Part shown: in pieces, positions 20,000 through 32,695 of the stretch
How the letters are laid out: each line of letters starts with the position of its first letter
How positions within the stretch are numbered: position 1 is the first letter of the stretch
Assembly: GCF_964340395.1 (NCBI RefSeq)
Contig: NC_135558.1
Coordinates: 22,381,564-22,445,563 of the forward strand
From: Glandiceps talaboti
Taxonomy: Eukaryota; Hemichordata; Enteropneusta; Spengelidae
Direction: 5' to 3'
Length of the DNA stretch: 64,000 nucleotides
Position numbers and translations under genes: made by a program
The notes under the pieces: model-generated
The model's database searches: none
What the model saw: the letters and a program-made list of their open reading frames with translations, nothing else
What the model was told of the DNA's origin: nothing

Positions 20000-21940
20000 C
20001 CTGGTGAATACCTGGGAAGTATAAAATGGGACAACACACTGTAAAAATGTCCGAATGAACTACATTGTAAGCATAAAAATATCTAAGTATCAGGTATATA
20101 TACTTAAAAAGGCTAACACATTTCTCTGCAGTATGTGGAATCATTAACGTACGATTTTTCCCTTGGCCAACAAAAATTGTAACATTTTGCAGCAAATCAA
20201 AATTTAAAGTACAAAGAAGTGCACACATGCACTTTGCATTTTTTAAGAGTAACAGTAGTCTTGAAAATCTCCTTCATTTGAAGATAGCAAGTCGCAATTA
20301 TAATGTCAGCTAGTGAAACTCAAAAAAAGACGGAAAAAGTCGTTCAACGTGAGGTTGCCTGCTATGCTGCATGTAGTGACTCGTGACTCCATAGATGCGC
20401 TCGATCTCATTTACATCTTGTTCCTTATATTAAAACATTTCATACCGATAAAACGGCAGATCTCTTTTTTGTAATATTTGGTGGCCCTGAAAAACTATTA
20501 ACCTAGGTACGCAGTTTAAGATCCACTATTTGAAGATATTTCTTTCAATAATTATATTGTGTTCGACGTTGTCTTTGGTTAAAATGTTGTTTTGATATAA
20601 TTATCTCATTGCACACTGACACTAGCGTTATTCCGCAATTCATTTTGAAGCGACAGTTTGCTATGGAAAGAATGGCCCTGAATTTGTAAACAGAGCTGTA
20701 CCTTCGACGTCAAAATCCAAACTTCAATTTCCATTATAATGATAATGATAAGGAGAATTCATTGAGTTCACCTTGGGTTTCAACATAAACGAGGCCATAA
20801 CAGTTTTGGGAGCTGGGTAAAGAAAATGATTATTTTGTTGTGTTACTTATTTGAGAAAGCACCATCCATTTTTTTTACTTTGAATGTGACATCTTTTCGG
20901 CAACTACTTTGAAAGATACGACATTAGGCCAGAAAAAAATGAAAAAGCTGTTCAACCTACCCATATATGTTTTTCTGGTGATGGGCAATATATCCTCATG
21001 CGGGCTTCGCATTTTTTTGAAAATTAAGGATATTTCTTTATATTTTCTGAATAGTACATGTAACAATATACACTTGAGTCTATTCCAAATTATATAATAT
21101 CTTATACAGTGGTTTACTTGGCTCTGATATTGCATACAATTAAGCATGAATTGAGATTAAATATCCAATGTGCACTAAAAAGAATTGAACAAAAGTTTAC
21201 GACCATTGGGCCATCAAAAGTCTGAAAGTCTTGAAATGTGTCGCTCTTTATTCGGGATTTTTTGGAACGAAATTAAACTTCAAGAGAAGTCATTTACCAT
21301 GTGCACATCCGCAAAATATCTTTCAGCTTTGCCACAACAAAGTACACTTCCAGATAATATGTAATACATAGCATAATTGTTTCAATTCTGGTATTTTATT
21401 ATGTCTATGGTTTGATATTTTATGCCTCTAAATGGCCTCCTACTCTGTCTTATTTTCATTTTTTTCACCTTTGGAATTGTCTCCTTCCAATGCATCATTG
21501 TACCATATGATTTGATATCTCCACTGTAGTGTAGGTGACAGAAGCCTGAGAAGGGGTGGCCAAAACAATGCTTGGGTTTCAATTGGCGGGGCTTAACATT
21601 TTTTGAGAAGAGAGGGTGCGAGGAACTACACCATTAGTTTAACCGTAAATTGTGTACATGCATGTAGCTATGCAGACAAATTGCATGAGATCAAGATGAC
21701 TTAATAAGTTCTATCTAAACTCGACCTGAAATATTTTCTATCATTATATATGGTTTGTTCTATCCTTGCCAAGCATTGTGAAAAAATGAAATCGACCTAC
21801 TTACCCAATGTGATGGGTTAGGTTACCCGTTGACAATCATTTTTTATTTTTTCTGACCTTACATATGATATTTAATTGCGTATGCTAAAATATATATTAT
21901 GTAAATTACATGCAAATTTATGTAAATTAGCACTTTTCTA
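20000..21940. other. Intron-like sequence, no supported gene
   Basis: AT-rich with scattered stops. One acceptor-like site (TTTCTCTGCAG at 20131) is followed by a 16-codon phase-0 frame ending in TAA at 20182. That could be an alternative last exon of the plus-strand gene, but it is too short to call. Nothing else stands out. Confidence 0.4.
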
Positions 21941-22139
21941 AATTTTAAATGCATGATTGCACCAAGACAAAGTTCTGTCCCCCTTGGCAATTTGGTCAGG
22001 CTACGGACATGGGTCAACGACATTTTCAATCCAGACAGCCGACTCTCTGGGTTACCTCAGTCCGGGAGGCAAAGCATACTAACCTGAAACCGCTGAGGGT
22101 GCAGGACAGGCATTTTCGTGTATTTGCCCCAAGGTTTAA

Positions 22140-22640
22140 CTCACTCCCCCAGCCGGTTGGGGGGGGGGTACCCCTGGCCAGGTCTGGTAGGGGTGTATGG
22201 CCAATGCTGTCAACCCCAAACTCCATTTTAAACCAATTTTGACCCAAAACCAATACCCCGTTTTAAATAGACCGTTCAACTTTTTTAGAAGACCCCATTT
22301 TAGACCAATATTGAACTCATGTTTGAACGCTAACGATGGATGCAGTGTATTATGCAGAGGGTGTGCATGCTATCTCATAGTCACCGATATGTAAATGTCA
22401 ATCAATGAATTAGCAGGAGAACATTCCCGAACTAGTCGAGTATTTATTAAGGAGCTCCTTCAAGGACCCCATTTTAGACCAAACAAAATGAAAAATTGTG
22501 AAAAGTGGACCCCATTTTAGACTCAAATTTAACTCTCAAAAGACAGTACCCATTTTAAACCAAAGGGTGAAAAACCCTACCCCAAAGGGCGGCACATATA
22601 CGTATACCCAATGGGTGGGAGTACCTCCCCGGGTCCCCGA
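22140..22640. mobile_element. Repeat element with GC-rich inverted ends (about 500 bp)
   Basis: The interior repeats CCCCATTTTAGACCAA and similar words several times (22208, 22300, 22469, 22512, 22551). The right end reads CCCAATGGGTGGGAGTACC then CCCCGGG; the left end carries CCGGTTGGGG and GGTACCCC, roughly inverted. From memory, repeats with this GGGAGTACC-CCCCGGG end are common in marine invertebrates. Non-autonomous DNA element is my inference; no coding capacity seen. Confidence 0.5.
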
Positions 22641-23176
22641 GCGCCTGTGTCTGAATGGTCCTTGTTTCTGTAAGTAAGCACAGACGCTATCGGAAATGAA
22701 ATATATACTGAGCTTGAGTCAAACTTAGTCAGATTTAGGATCCTCAGTGACTGCAATCTTCATAAACAAACAGTATACTTGTTTGGCTTCGCTAGGGGTC
22801 TAGGAGTTTCCGACATGTATTCATTTCCAATGGACACCCCCGGCCATTATACATCCATGTATCAGTATAGTTAGTAACGTCCTGATAATGTAAAATTAAT
22901 GAATTTATAGTTTGTTTTTTCAGTAGATATATTCAACCCAAAATAGAATATTTTTCATCTGTCAGGCCACCATATAGTGGTTAAAGTGGGAGAGCAGAAT
23001 GCAGGAATAAGGAATAAGTTCTGGAAGCCTATTACAAAAGAGTACTGTTTACGAAAAAATATCAAAATACCACTGAGCGGTATGGTTGTACACTATACAT
23101 CATTTCAATTCTTCGACTAGGGGCAGTTATTGCTACTATGCCCTACATTATCAATACATCATTTATTCATCCTTAG

Positions 23177-23220
23177 AGCACGCTGGGACGTACCTTGGAT
23201 AAACTCACAAGAGGAAGTAA
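23177..23220 (+). CDS. Tentative fourth exon of the plus-strand gene
   Basis: After acceptor CATCCTTAG, phase 0 as required by the exon ending at 19244, the frame reads STLGRTLDKLTRGS plus AA before GTAAGC; an alternative donor GTAAGT lies four bases earlier. The short length makes chance likely. It is listed because phase, acceptor and composition agree. Confidence 0.3.
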
Positions 23221-23879
23221 GTAAGCTATGCCCTCAACGGCAAGAGGCAAACAAGTGAACTGGGGTTATAGTTCAAATAAAACCTTGGCTGGCAGACGAC
23301 AATATACGTGAAAAAGTTCACGCGAAAGATGACAGACTGTCTGCTACTAACGTCCCGAACTAATTGGATATTTCGTAAGTTAATTACTAATTAATAAGCT
23401 GAATTTGGAATAATGGATTGTTAGTCAAAATTGTTATTATTTGTTTGTGCTTATTAATATTAGAAAGACTTAAACTTCATATAAAGAACGTACGGTAATA
23501 TTAGTAAAGTATGCCAATATTGCCAATAATATTAAATTTAATGTACCGTGGTGTTTACTTAATATCCAATGGCTCTTAATTGTGACACTTTGAGAAGATT
23601 TGAACTGTATAATCTACATGCACATGATTTTATGTGAGTATGGTGAATAATACTCACGTACTAGGGGTATCAGTAGCTAGTAGTAGGTGCACTGTTATAA
23701 AAGCCGGGGATGGGGTGGGATAGGGGTGGAGGTCGTACATAGGGTTGAAATATTTAAAAAGATAGCACAAATATTGCGTTGTCGCACAACTTCATGTTCT
23801 GGGTAATGATAGATATCTACTTTTTGAAGATTTTAAATTGTAACAAAACAAAATTTTATATCTAATTTCCATCATAATA

Positions 23880-24127
23880 ATCCTTATTCCAATTCTTAAT
23901 CTAAACACCTCTAAGAATATTCCCACCAAATTACAGACCGATCTGCCCTGTACTTTTTGAGTTTAAGTTTTTTGACCAAAAATATCATTTTTTGACCCAA
24001 ATCACACACCGGTGGTAAGATCATTTTGATTTGAACAATTTCCCAACTAGACACCCTAGGTAACATACCCACCAAATATGGCAATCGGTCCAGTGGTTTT
24101 TGATTTTGAGTTGTTTACACAAACATA

Positions 24128-24214
<87 letters not shown>

Positions 24215-24240
24215 CCACACACATAGACAGACAGACGCTG
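23880..24240 (-). repeat. Dispersed repeat with (AC)n, inverted relative to 29411-29900
   Basis: The reverse complement reads ACTGGACCGATTGCCATATT, then GGGAAATTGTTCAAATCAAA, then ATCTTACCACCGGTGTGTG, matching the copy at 29540-29660. Both are preceded by a GT-rich microsatellite, here an AC tract at 24138-24213. Probably the 3' region of a retroelement family. Confidence 0.7.
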
Positions 24241-24504
24241 GGCTATCCCTATAGCACTACTGAACCTCAGTTCAGGTGTGCTAAAAAAATGTTCAATAGC
24301 ATATCTTTGGGGAGAGTTGGAGAGTTTCTTTATAAATGTTAAGAGTTTGTTGCCAATTTTTAGTCTGTGGTATTAAGCAACAATTTCAAAGTTGTAAAAG
24401 ACAGTACTATCTAAGATTAGCAATTTATCTTTATACTTAGGATCAAAATTAAGTTCTCAAGGAAAGTTTAATAACATATGATATACATGAAAATAAAAGG
24501 TTGG

Positions 24505-24660
24505 TGCATCTGATTGTTGGTTGAATGAGTGCCTCCCATTCATCTGGGGTGAGGGAGTCCTAGATGGTCTCCTCCTAGCACTGTGGCAGATCTTGAGCTT
24601 TTTGGCTATATTAAGGCAATTTTTAAGTTCATAGCATTTTAGGTAATAACATCACAATTT
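24505..24660 (-). repeat. Inverted fragment related to the 14.9-15.7 kb repeat
   Basis: TTGTTGGTTGAATGAGTG, GGTGAGGGAGTCC and TGGCAGATCTTGAGCTTTTT match the reverse complement of 14920-15030 (GCAGATCTGGCAGG, GGACTCCATCACCCCAGAG). A degenerate dispersed copy. Confidence 0.5.
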
Positions 24661-25124
24661 CAAAAAATCTAAAAGTTAATGTAAGTTTCACATGTCATAT
24701 AACAATTGTAATGTCTATAACATTGGTATAGTGGCATTACTATTGCAGATTGTAAAGTCACTTTGCAACGTTAGAGATCTTTAGGTGCTCATACCTACTA
24801 TATATAATAGAAACTGGAATCTGATATGTGGTGATTTTTAGCATCAATAACATATACCTGTATAACCTCATATGGGGCACATAGATTTAGTAAATGTCGC
24901 TACATACATGTATATTGAAAATAACCTTATAGCGGAATCCTAACAACCCCCCCCCCCCCCCCCCCCACCCAATACATGCCTTGATGTCTTCTGTCATTCT
25001 GGTAACTGGTACTTGGTTGGATGATAAATCTGTGATTTCTCAAGACCATTTGTGTGAACCAATAAAAAAAGTCTGTATTTAAGAGTTGTGATCAGAGGAA
25101 GTAAACATCGATCAGACCACACAG

Positions 25125-25163
25125 GTCATTCAAAGAGAACTTGGTCAGAAGCATCAAGTTGAG
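25125..25163 (+). CDS. Tentative fifth exon of the plus-strand gene
   Basis: From acceptor CACACAG, in the phase left by the exon ending at 23220, it reads SFKENLVRSIKL plus two bases before donor GTTAAT. The acceptor has a weak pyrimidine tract. The joined peptide is a plausible helical, basic segment, but support is thin and no later exon with a stop is convincing. Confidence 0.2.
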
Positions 25164-25378
25164 GTTAATTCACAATTTTCATTCACGCAAGAATTTTGTC
25201 ATACATGATTTATGCATTTTAATTGATAAGCATTCACCATTCACGTTCAAAGATAATGACCATTCACCAATAACACAATATTCATCAATTCACCATTCAC
25301 ACATTTTTAAAAGATGTATTCACCATTGACATGTTAAAATAGTAACAATTCACCATTCATGTGTGAGGTGTAAAATGC

Positions 25379-25527
25379 TACCTTATTAATTATTTATGAG
25401 TTAGTTGTACTGAGCTCGTCAACTGGTGACCCTTCCTCCTCCATACTCATGCAAAAAGAGTGGGGACGAGGAGGGTCATTGGTTGAGGGTGCTCAGTAGA
25501 ACTAACTCATAAATAATTAATAGGGTA
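25379..25527. mobile_element. MITE-like inverted-repeat element (149 bp)
   Basis: The left end TACCTTATTAATTATTTATG then AGTTAGTTGTACTGAGC pairs with the right end GCTCAGTAGAACTAACTC then ATAAATAATTAATAGGGTA. Arms of about 37 bp with few mismatches and TA at both extremes suggest a TA target. The centre also folds (CCTTCCTCCTCC / GAGGAGGG). Confidence 0.7.
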
Positions 25528-25872
25528 GTCATAGTAAAACTGGTTTATTAACACCAACAAAAGAACAAGTTAAGATTGATTTAGAAAAAAATCCACATGA
25601 CCAGCTTTTCAAATAATGAATTTATTACATGGCACCTTGTAGAGAAAAGATATTTAAAAAGAGAAAAAAATGTTAAAGTAAAAGTAAAAGTAAACGATAA
25701 ACAAAAAAATTATATTTGTAAACAAATATTTATAAACAAATATGGCCAATCCCAAGCCCCTTGATATAATCTGTCACATTAGTATCAAATTCATAACACA
25801 TAACCTTGCAGATACATGAGCCTAATAAGAGGGTCAAACTTCCAGGCTTCAGATCATCTATTAATCTTTACA

Positions 25873-25975
25873 GCCCGATATGGGTTTTGCGGACTGAGTT
25901 TGTGCGGCGGAAGGGCCAGACTTTATGAGGCCCTATAAGCCATACTACCAAGGTCTGCAAAACCCATATCCGGGC
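25873..25975. mobile_element. MITE-like inverted-repeat element (103 bp)
   Basis: GCCCGATATGGGTTTTGCGG pairs with CTGCAAAACCCATATCCGGGC (one G insertion). Arms are about 22 bp, and the interior is GC-rich compared with its flanks. Confidence 0.6.
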
Positions 25976-26478
25976 CATAAATGTTTTATCATATACCCCA
26001 TGTAATGGCATGGAAACATTATTTGAATTACATAATCACATGAACTGGCAGTAAAATATTATTTTATTCACAAAAACGTAAAAACAGTGAAGAATTTAAC
26101 ATAGCCAAATCACTCAGTGAACAGATATGGATGAGTGTACGAATTACCATATTTGGGCAAAGTGTGCTGGGGCATGATACAGAAAATTATTGCCTGGGTA
26201 CGGTGTTCAATGCACGTGATGGTGTTCTCAATTGAATTGCATTGGAATCTATACAGGGTATATTATAAGAGCTTTTTATGTCTATCTGAAGATAACAATA
26301 TATACTGTAGTCCTATTTATTTAGTACATGAAAAATTGGCAAAATAGCAATATAGGATGTTTCAATTGCATTTAATTTGGCAGACAGTGCAAGGGGGAAA
26401 CTAGACACTACTTGTCACTTAATCCAGTCAGTTCACTGTATTCACTGAGACTGCATTCAACTTGTGCAATGTCCAAGT

Positions 26479-26582
26479 TCTAAACAGCACTCCTAGTGGC
26501 CAAACTGTAGTGAATACAATCTTTTGTCTATCAAAGATAAAAGATTGTATTCACAGTTTTGCCACTAGGAGTGCTGTTTAGA
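26479..26582. mobile_element. Near-perfect 104-bp hairpin
   Basis: TCTAAACAGCACTCCTAGTG pairs with CACTAGGAGTGCTGTTTAGA, and GTGAATACAATCTTTT with AAAAGATTGTATTCAC. Arms of about 48 bp surround a loop of about 8 bases. Likely a young MITE; a transcript would form a long stem. Confidence 0.75.
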
Positions 26583-27029
26583 AGCAGCTATTGGACCTGA
26601 AGTGCAGACTGTGATAGTTCAGTGCTAAGATCTATAGCCTACTCCTAGTATATTTCACAAGAAAAGTTAATTGCATTCTCAGTCAGTCAAAATATTTTAT
26701 TAACTTTGTCACTTGTTTCCAATGATGTAAATTTTGAAAATTGATGGATTTTTTTAGCCATATTTTGGTTCTTATTCATAGTACATAGTGAGATAGTACA
26801 ATGTACTTGTACAATATGCTATACATCTCTTTTTGACATGTTGTTTACTCCACATGGACACACAGAGAAATGAATGCTATCTGTAGTCTCAAATCATAAA
26901 CAAAACTTGTATGCCCTCTATCTATGAAGTCTAAGTAGTAAAGTACATTTGAATATTACTTGCTTTAAATGATCATTTCCAAGCTCATCAGAATGGACCT
27001 GTTGTCTGCAGTTCCAAGATGCCATATTG

Positions 27030-27262
27030 TGTGCCTCAGTGTTATTGGTAAGGTTGGGAAACCCCCGGTAACAGAAAGGGCAATTATGATAAAAATGGCA
27101 TAGTTTCCAATATATTGTACCATAATTTTGGTGGGGAACCCTGGGAACAGAAAGGGGAAAATATGGTAAACTGGCATAGATTCCAATACATTGTTGATGG
27201 GGAACCTGGTAAAATGGTAGGGGAAAACTCAGGTACATGTAGATTTTACCTGCTTACATAAT
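27030..27262 (+). repeat. Dispersed GGTAAGGTTGGGGAACCC-type repeat, copy 1
   Basis: CAGTGTTATTGGTAAGGTTG and GGAACCCTGGGAACAG, with internal near-tandem repetition (GGGAACC three times). Ends near ACCTGCTTACATAATACACTG. The best related copy is 54272-54422; fragments occur near 40930, 41200, 42260 and 51360. Confidence 0.6.
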
Positions 27263-29410
27263 ACACTGCCAGTGTTAGTGTTGCTTATAACTCATACATG
27301 TAATTATAGAAGCCAACATGAAAATGTTATTTAAACTGGAATTTAAACATTATAAGCCAAAAAGTAACATCAGTGGCACAAGCTGAGTTGATAAAAATCT
27401 TTTACTCAAGTGAAAATACAAACATAAAATCTCAATTACAATTTAAACTATTATAGTATGATATTAATATTGATGCATTCCTTCTTTCTATTATATTACA
27501 ACTGCCTTCTGACATTATTAGAACAATTGGTTGCCTCATCATTTTTTGATATGTGTGGAAAATAACGTCATTGGACCGTTTATGTGTTATATCTTAATAC
27601 CAGGTTTGAGTTTAGTCAATTGCAAGTGATAGTTATGTATGCTTCAGTAGCAATAACGAGTGACTTTTAAATACACAGCATAAATCTCGCCCTTGTGCCC
27701 TTTCAAATGATGTTTTCTCGTGCAGTGCATTTTGGAAAGGAAAATTGAGTGGGCATTACCATGTTTCACAAAGTGAAGAACATATATATGTATTGGAACA
27801 CATGCAGAACAGTGTGTATTTTGATAGCTCATGTAGCAGCCAAGTAGTGACACAATGACTAGTATGCATGCGCATCCTATATACTATGCAATGTTTTTTT
27901 GGTGGTTTTACCCAAGGATGCATTGCGGTGCAATGACTACGCATACACGTTCTATATACTATGTGCATTCTCCACACAGAGGGCGCTATCTACAATATCA
28001 TCATGAGGCAGTCGATCGGTCACAAATGAATCTACTCTGTGCCAGCGTATGGGCTTTGCCTAGTTATGATATTAAGATGATACAACTTACAAGTTATTAG
28101 TTTATGCTAGGGAGTCTAACCCTTGCTATCTGTAACCCTCTGTAACTCCCTAGCTTGAATATAATTGTTATACAGTTAGTCCACTGTTCTACCGTATACC
28201 CCTTATGATGAAGTTTTTGTCGAGAGGATTGGTATTTTGTCCCAAGGGTTCATTGGCTTAGTATATAATACTCTAGCCTCCCAGTAATGGTAACCTAAAT
28301 GTGTGTGGTATTATATGGAAGTAATTCTGTGTATAAAACTAATGAATTGGAATGACTTAAGGTTTTCTCAATGTCAAAACAGGTGGTACATGTACAGATT
28401 CTTCGTAATTGGTGATAAATAGGTCAAAGCTGCAGAGTGTTTTAGTCAAGGCTCTCCATTAAAACTATGCTATATAAATAAGGTATTGAAATTCTTGCAC
28501 GTCTTACTAGATTTTATTGTTTTGGCTGTTACCAGGATATCCAAATCTTTGGAACTGAAATACTGGAATTACTTTCTAATGCGGCATTATGATAATGTCT
28601 TTTGTACATCTCACACATCATGTGTCACAACGTGTGATACCATACAGAATATAAAGCAGCTCAAAAGTTGTGAATAACAATATATATACATGTAAAGAAA
28701 AAAGAAAAGCAAAAATCATGTCATAGCTATATATGTATATACACCTAGACCTATATGCCTACTGAAGAAGAACATTTAACGCTAATAAGATTTCACCACC
28801 TTCACTATGAAAAGTATGTCTTATCTCAAAAATGAAATACAATATAAGATATTATGTAAAGACAACACACAAGTAATGATTGTTCCCATGCAGTCATTAC
28901 AGTATCAGTTATACTATTGTAATTCTCAATCAGCACACTTGTGAGAAAAAAGATTACAAGTCAAAAAAGTCCATTTTCTTGTGTATAGAATTTCACACCC
29001 TTCATGTTGGCCTTAACCTCATTGACCTTTGACCTGTTAAAGGGCTATGGCCTGAGGATATGTTCACCTAATCTCCAGATTTGCTAAAGAGGAATTTATT
29101 TGACTTGTAATCAGACTTAACTTTGTACTACCAAGTCACTAAGTAGGGGCTTCCTTTTTGTCACTAAATTCTATGTACCTAGTGTTAGTGTTCAACATTA
29201 CTTGAAGGGAAACAGGGGTATAATTGGATGTTTTCAGGCGCTGGGCAAATTGTTGACATTATTGTCTTATTGGTAGGTCTGGTAAAACCTAGGTGACTGG
29301 TCTTTAGGAACCTGAGAACACCAGATTTGTATTTTTTAATTATTTTTCTGTTCTTCATGTTTTTTTTTTTAGCACAACTGAACTGGTAAGGTTCAATCAT
29401 AGGCATGGCA

Positions 29411-29413
29411 AAG

Positions 29414-29466
<53 letters not shown>

Positions 29467-29468
29467 GG

Positions 29469-29499
<31 letters not shown>

Positions 29500-29900
29500 T
29501 GTGTGTGTGTGTGTGTATAATATGTGTGTGTAAACAACTTAAAGTAAAAAACTGCTGGACCGATTGCCATGATATTTGGTGGGTATATTAACGTGAGTGT
29601 CTTGTTGGGAAATTGTTCAAATCAAAATGATCTTACCAGCGATGCGTGATTTGGGTTAACTCCAAACTACTCAGCAAATCAGTCTGAATTTCGGTTGGAA
29701 CGTCCTGAGAGGTGTTTATATTAAGAGTTGTTCATGACATAATGATCCAATCAATGATATGCAAATTAGGGCTAAACATATGTCTTTTTGGTGAAAACTC
29801 TATAATTGCAAAACTGCTGAGCAGATTGTGCTGAAATTTAATGCAGGCACCTGGGCTGTGTAGATGAAGCTGTAGTGACAACATTAAGATTAAAAGATTA
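29411..29900 (+). repeat. Dispersed repeat headed by (CTGT)n and (TG)n
   Basis: About thirteen CTGT copies, then a TG run, then CTGCTGGACCGATTGCCATG and downstream sequence matching the inverted copy at 23880-24240. A second CTGCTGAGCAGATTGTGCTG block follows at about 29813. Structure suggests a retroelement 3' region. Confidence 0.7.
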
Positions 29901-31344
29901 AAAGATTAAAAGTGGGAAGAGCAGGCAAGTTGATAAAGATTCCAAAAAAGTATGCAAATATACCTAGCAACAATACCACGCCCATAGCAACAGCTAAATA
30001 CAGTTGTGCTTCAACACCACTGGTGCTATTTTTTTACATTAATTCCTGTAAATTTGTACTTTGTGTAAATGAAAACAATCTATATTTATTAAATTCTCAA
30101 TTCTCAATTATTTGTCTGATACTTGACCATTGTAAAATAGATACCAAAACCTTACTTGTCAATGGTTGTATATTATTGTCACAGTAATATTGTATGTAAA
30201 TTGCAATAAAAATCACTAAGTTTAACTACCAAGCTTGATGACACAAGCAGACATATTGCAAAATGTACTTATGAATGTGCAAGTACAGTCATTGACTTTG
30301 GAAACCATGTGTAAATTACATGGTGATGTAAACTGCAGAAGTTTGATACATTTCTTGAAGACATATACTCCCACAGTCTCACAGGTTGCATGTTAAAACT
30401 AAAAAGTAATTACCGGTAGGTGAAACTAGAACTTTTAATACCCTTCTGATATTATCCCAAGAGTTTTGGGTACAACTGTCAGGAAAACTGGTCCTTAACA
30501 GCGTTAACTTCCTAACAAAAACATCTATAGTAAGTATATAGGGTACAGTCTACATATCTGAATCTGAGATTGTGGAATTTCATTCAGTACAAACATTGGA
30601 GTCCAACAGCCAAGTCTTGAGACCAAGAAATTTTGGCTCAGTTTTGGTCTGAATGATGATTTAAAAAATCCCAAACAGGTAGAGGTGCCATTGTAACTTT
30701 TTTGTGGTAAATTTATTGAAACATAACATTCAGACAATATACACATTTTATTTCCCCCCAGTTTTTGAAAGATTATCTTGAAGTTAATTCATGTTTATTT
30801 TTATCAGATTTGACTCAACATTTTGACTGAAGTTTTCTTTCTAGCATGTGATAAACCAAGAGAATAATAATCCTGCCTTAAACTTGTGACTCTTATAAAT
30901 CATTGATTGGCTTCAAATGTTTTATTCTTTAAAGTCATTTTCAATTTTACAGAAGTTGATAAGGCTGAATATTTGTTATGTTTTCACACATTGACGTAAA
31001 TTATTTGATTTGTTTTATACTTATTAGTTTTTGAATATGGTCCTTATCAGTTTTAAATATTCTATTGATATGTTATCTACTGATGTTAGCCAATTCCAGC
31101 ACAGTTATCACTAATAGAATACAGTTGGTTATGAGCATTTTGACAAAACTTTGCTGGAATTGGCTGTATTGATATTCCTCACTAATGCTGTGAGCATTGA
31201 AATAGTAATCTAAATATTATTCTTAATATTAACTAAAATCAATGTTTGATACCCACAATGTACTTCAAATGAAACTAGGGAGTCAAATTGTAAAAGTATG
31301 TACTGCCTAAAAATATCTTTTTAAATAGAGGTTATCTTTCCCTC

Positions 31345-32695
31345 CAGAAAGTACTTTACATTCATTTAGAGTGTTCAAATTATAGAACACCACTAACTGA
31401 TCATTAGTCTAGAACTAGGGGGTCAACATTATAGTGAACACCTTTCCACTAGAAAGTACTTTACATTCATTTAGAGTGTTCAAATTATAGAACACCACTA
31501 ACTGATCATTAGTGTAGAACTAGGGGGTCAACATTATAGTGAACACCTTTCCACTAGAAAGTTCTAATACATTGATTTGGAGTGTTCAAATTATAGAACA
31601 CCACTAACTGATCATTAGTGTAGAACTAGGGGGTCAACATTATAGTGAACACCTTTCCACTAGAAAGTACTTTACATTCATTTGGAGTGTTCAAATTATA
31701 GAACACCACTAACTGATTATTAGTGTAGAACTAGGGGGTCAACATTATAGTGAACACTTTTCCACTAGAAAGTTCTTTACATTCATTTAGAGTGTTCAAA
31801 TTATAGAACACCACTAACTGATCAGTAGTGTAGAACTAGGGGGTCAACATTATAGTGAACACCTTTCCACTAGAAAGTTCTAATACATTGATTTGGAGTG
31901 TTCAAATTATAGAACACCACTAACTGATCATTAGTGTAGAACTAGGGGGTCAACATTATAGTGAACACCTTTCCACTAGAAAGTACTTTACATTCCATGA
32001 CATTCACAAGCCATTAACGGTCCAAGTGCAACAAACCCGCGGGCTTGCCTGACGAAAACGGGTGTCATAAAAGTTGTTTGCATCTCTAAAGCTGTTTGTA
32101 GTGTTACTTATAATAGCCTAATAAATTGATAACAACTGATATAAGACGGAGATAAGGTTTGCCTCAATTGACCCACTCCTTAGAAATGATCTTACGCTGT
32201 GAACTACACTGTTTACTTGTGTTATGTAAGAGCCCATCATCACATGTGTAAATATTGGTACTCTTTGATAACAAGTGGACTTGCTTATTTAATGGCTTGT
32301 CCCAGTAATGCATTTGGAGTGTTCAAATTATAGAACACCACTAACTGATCATTAGTGTAGAACTAGGGGGTCAACATTATAGTGAACACCTTTCCACTAG
32401 AAAGTACTTTACATTCATTTGGAGTGTTCAAATTATAGAACACCAGTAACTGATCATTAGTGTAGAACTAGGGGTCAACATTATAGTGAACACCTTTCCA
32501 CTAGAAAGTACTTTACATTCATTTGGAGTGTTCAAATTATAGAACACCACTAACTGATCATTTAAGTGTAGAACTAGGGGGTCAACATTATAGTGAACAC
32601 CTTTCCACTAGAAAGTACTTTACATTCATTTGGAGTGTTCAAATTATAGAACACCACTAACTGATCATTTAAGTGTAGAACTAGGAGGTCTGCTA
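31345..32695. repeat. 105-bp minisatellite, about 10 copies in two blocks
   Basis: Units contain GAGTGTTCAAATTATAGAAC, ACCACTAACTGATCATTAGT and GGGGGTCAACATTATAGTGA. The array runs to 31995, is interrupted until 32310, and resumes to 32695. Copies are highly similar, differing at AGTACTTTACATTCATT versus AGTTCTAATACATTGATT. A degenerate first unit starts near 31275. Confidence 0.95.
32006..32300. mobile_element. MITE-like insertion splitting the 105-bp array (295 bp)
   Basis: ACAAGCCATTAA at the left and its exact reverse complement TTAATGGCTTGT at the right bound a segment with no similarity to the array units. CATTC occurs twice just before the left end, but the target duplication is unclear. 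The insertion postdates array growth. Confidence 0.6.

Noticed and set aside
19784-20228. Tyr-Ile-His-Thr repeat protein
   Set aside because: Translation of the (ATGT)n tract.
28533-28587. Possible last exon (DIQIFGTEILELLSNAAL then stop)
   Set aside because: Good acceptor but very short, and its phase 0 does not fit the preceding tentative exons.
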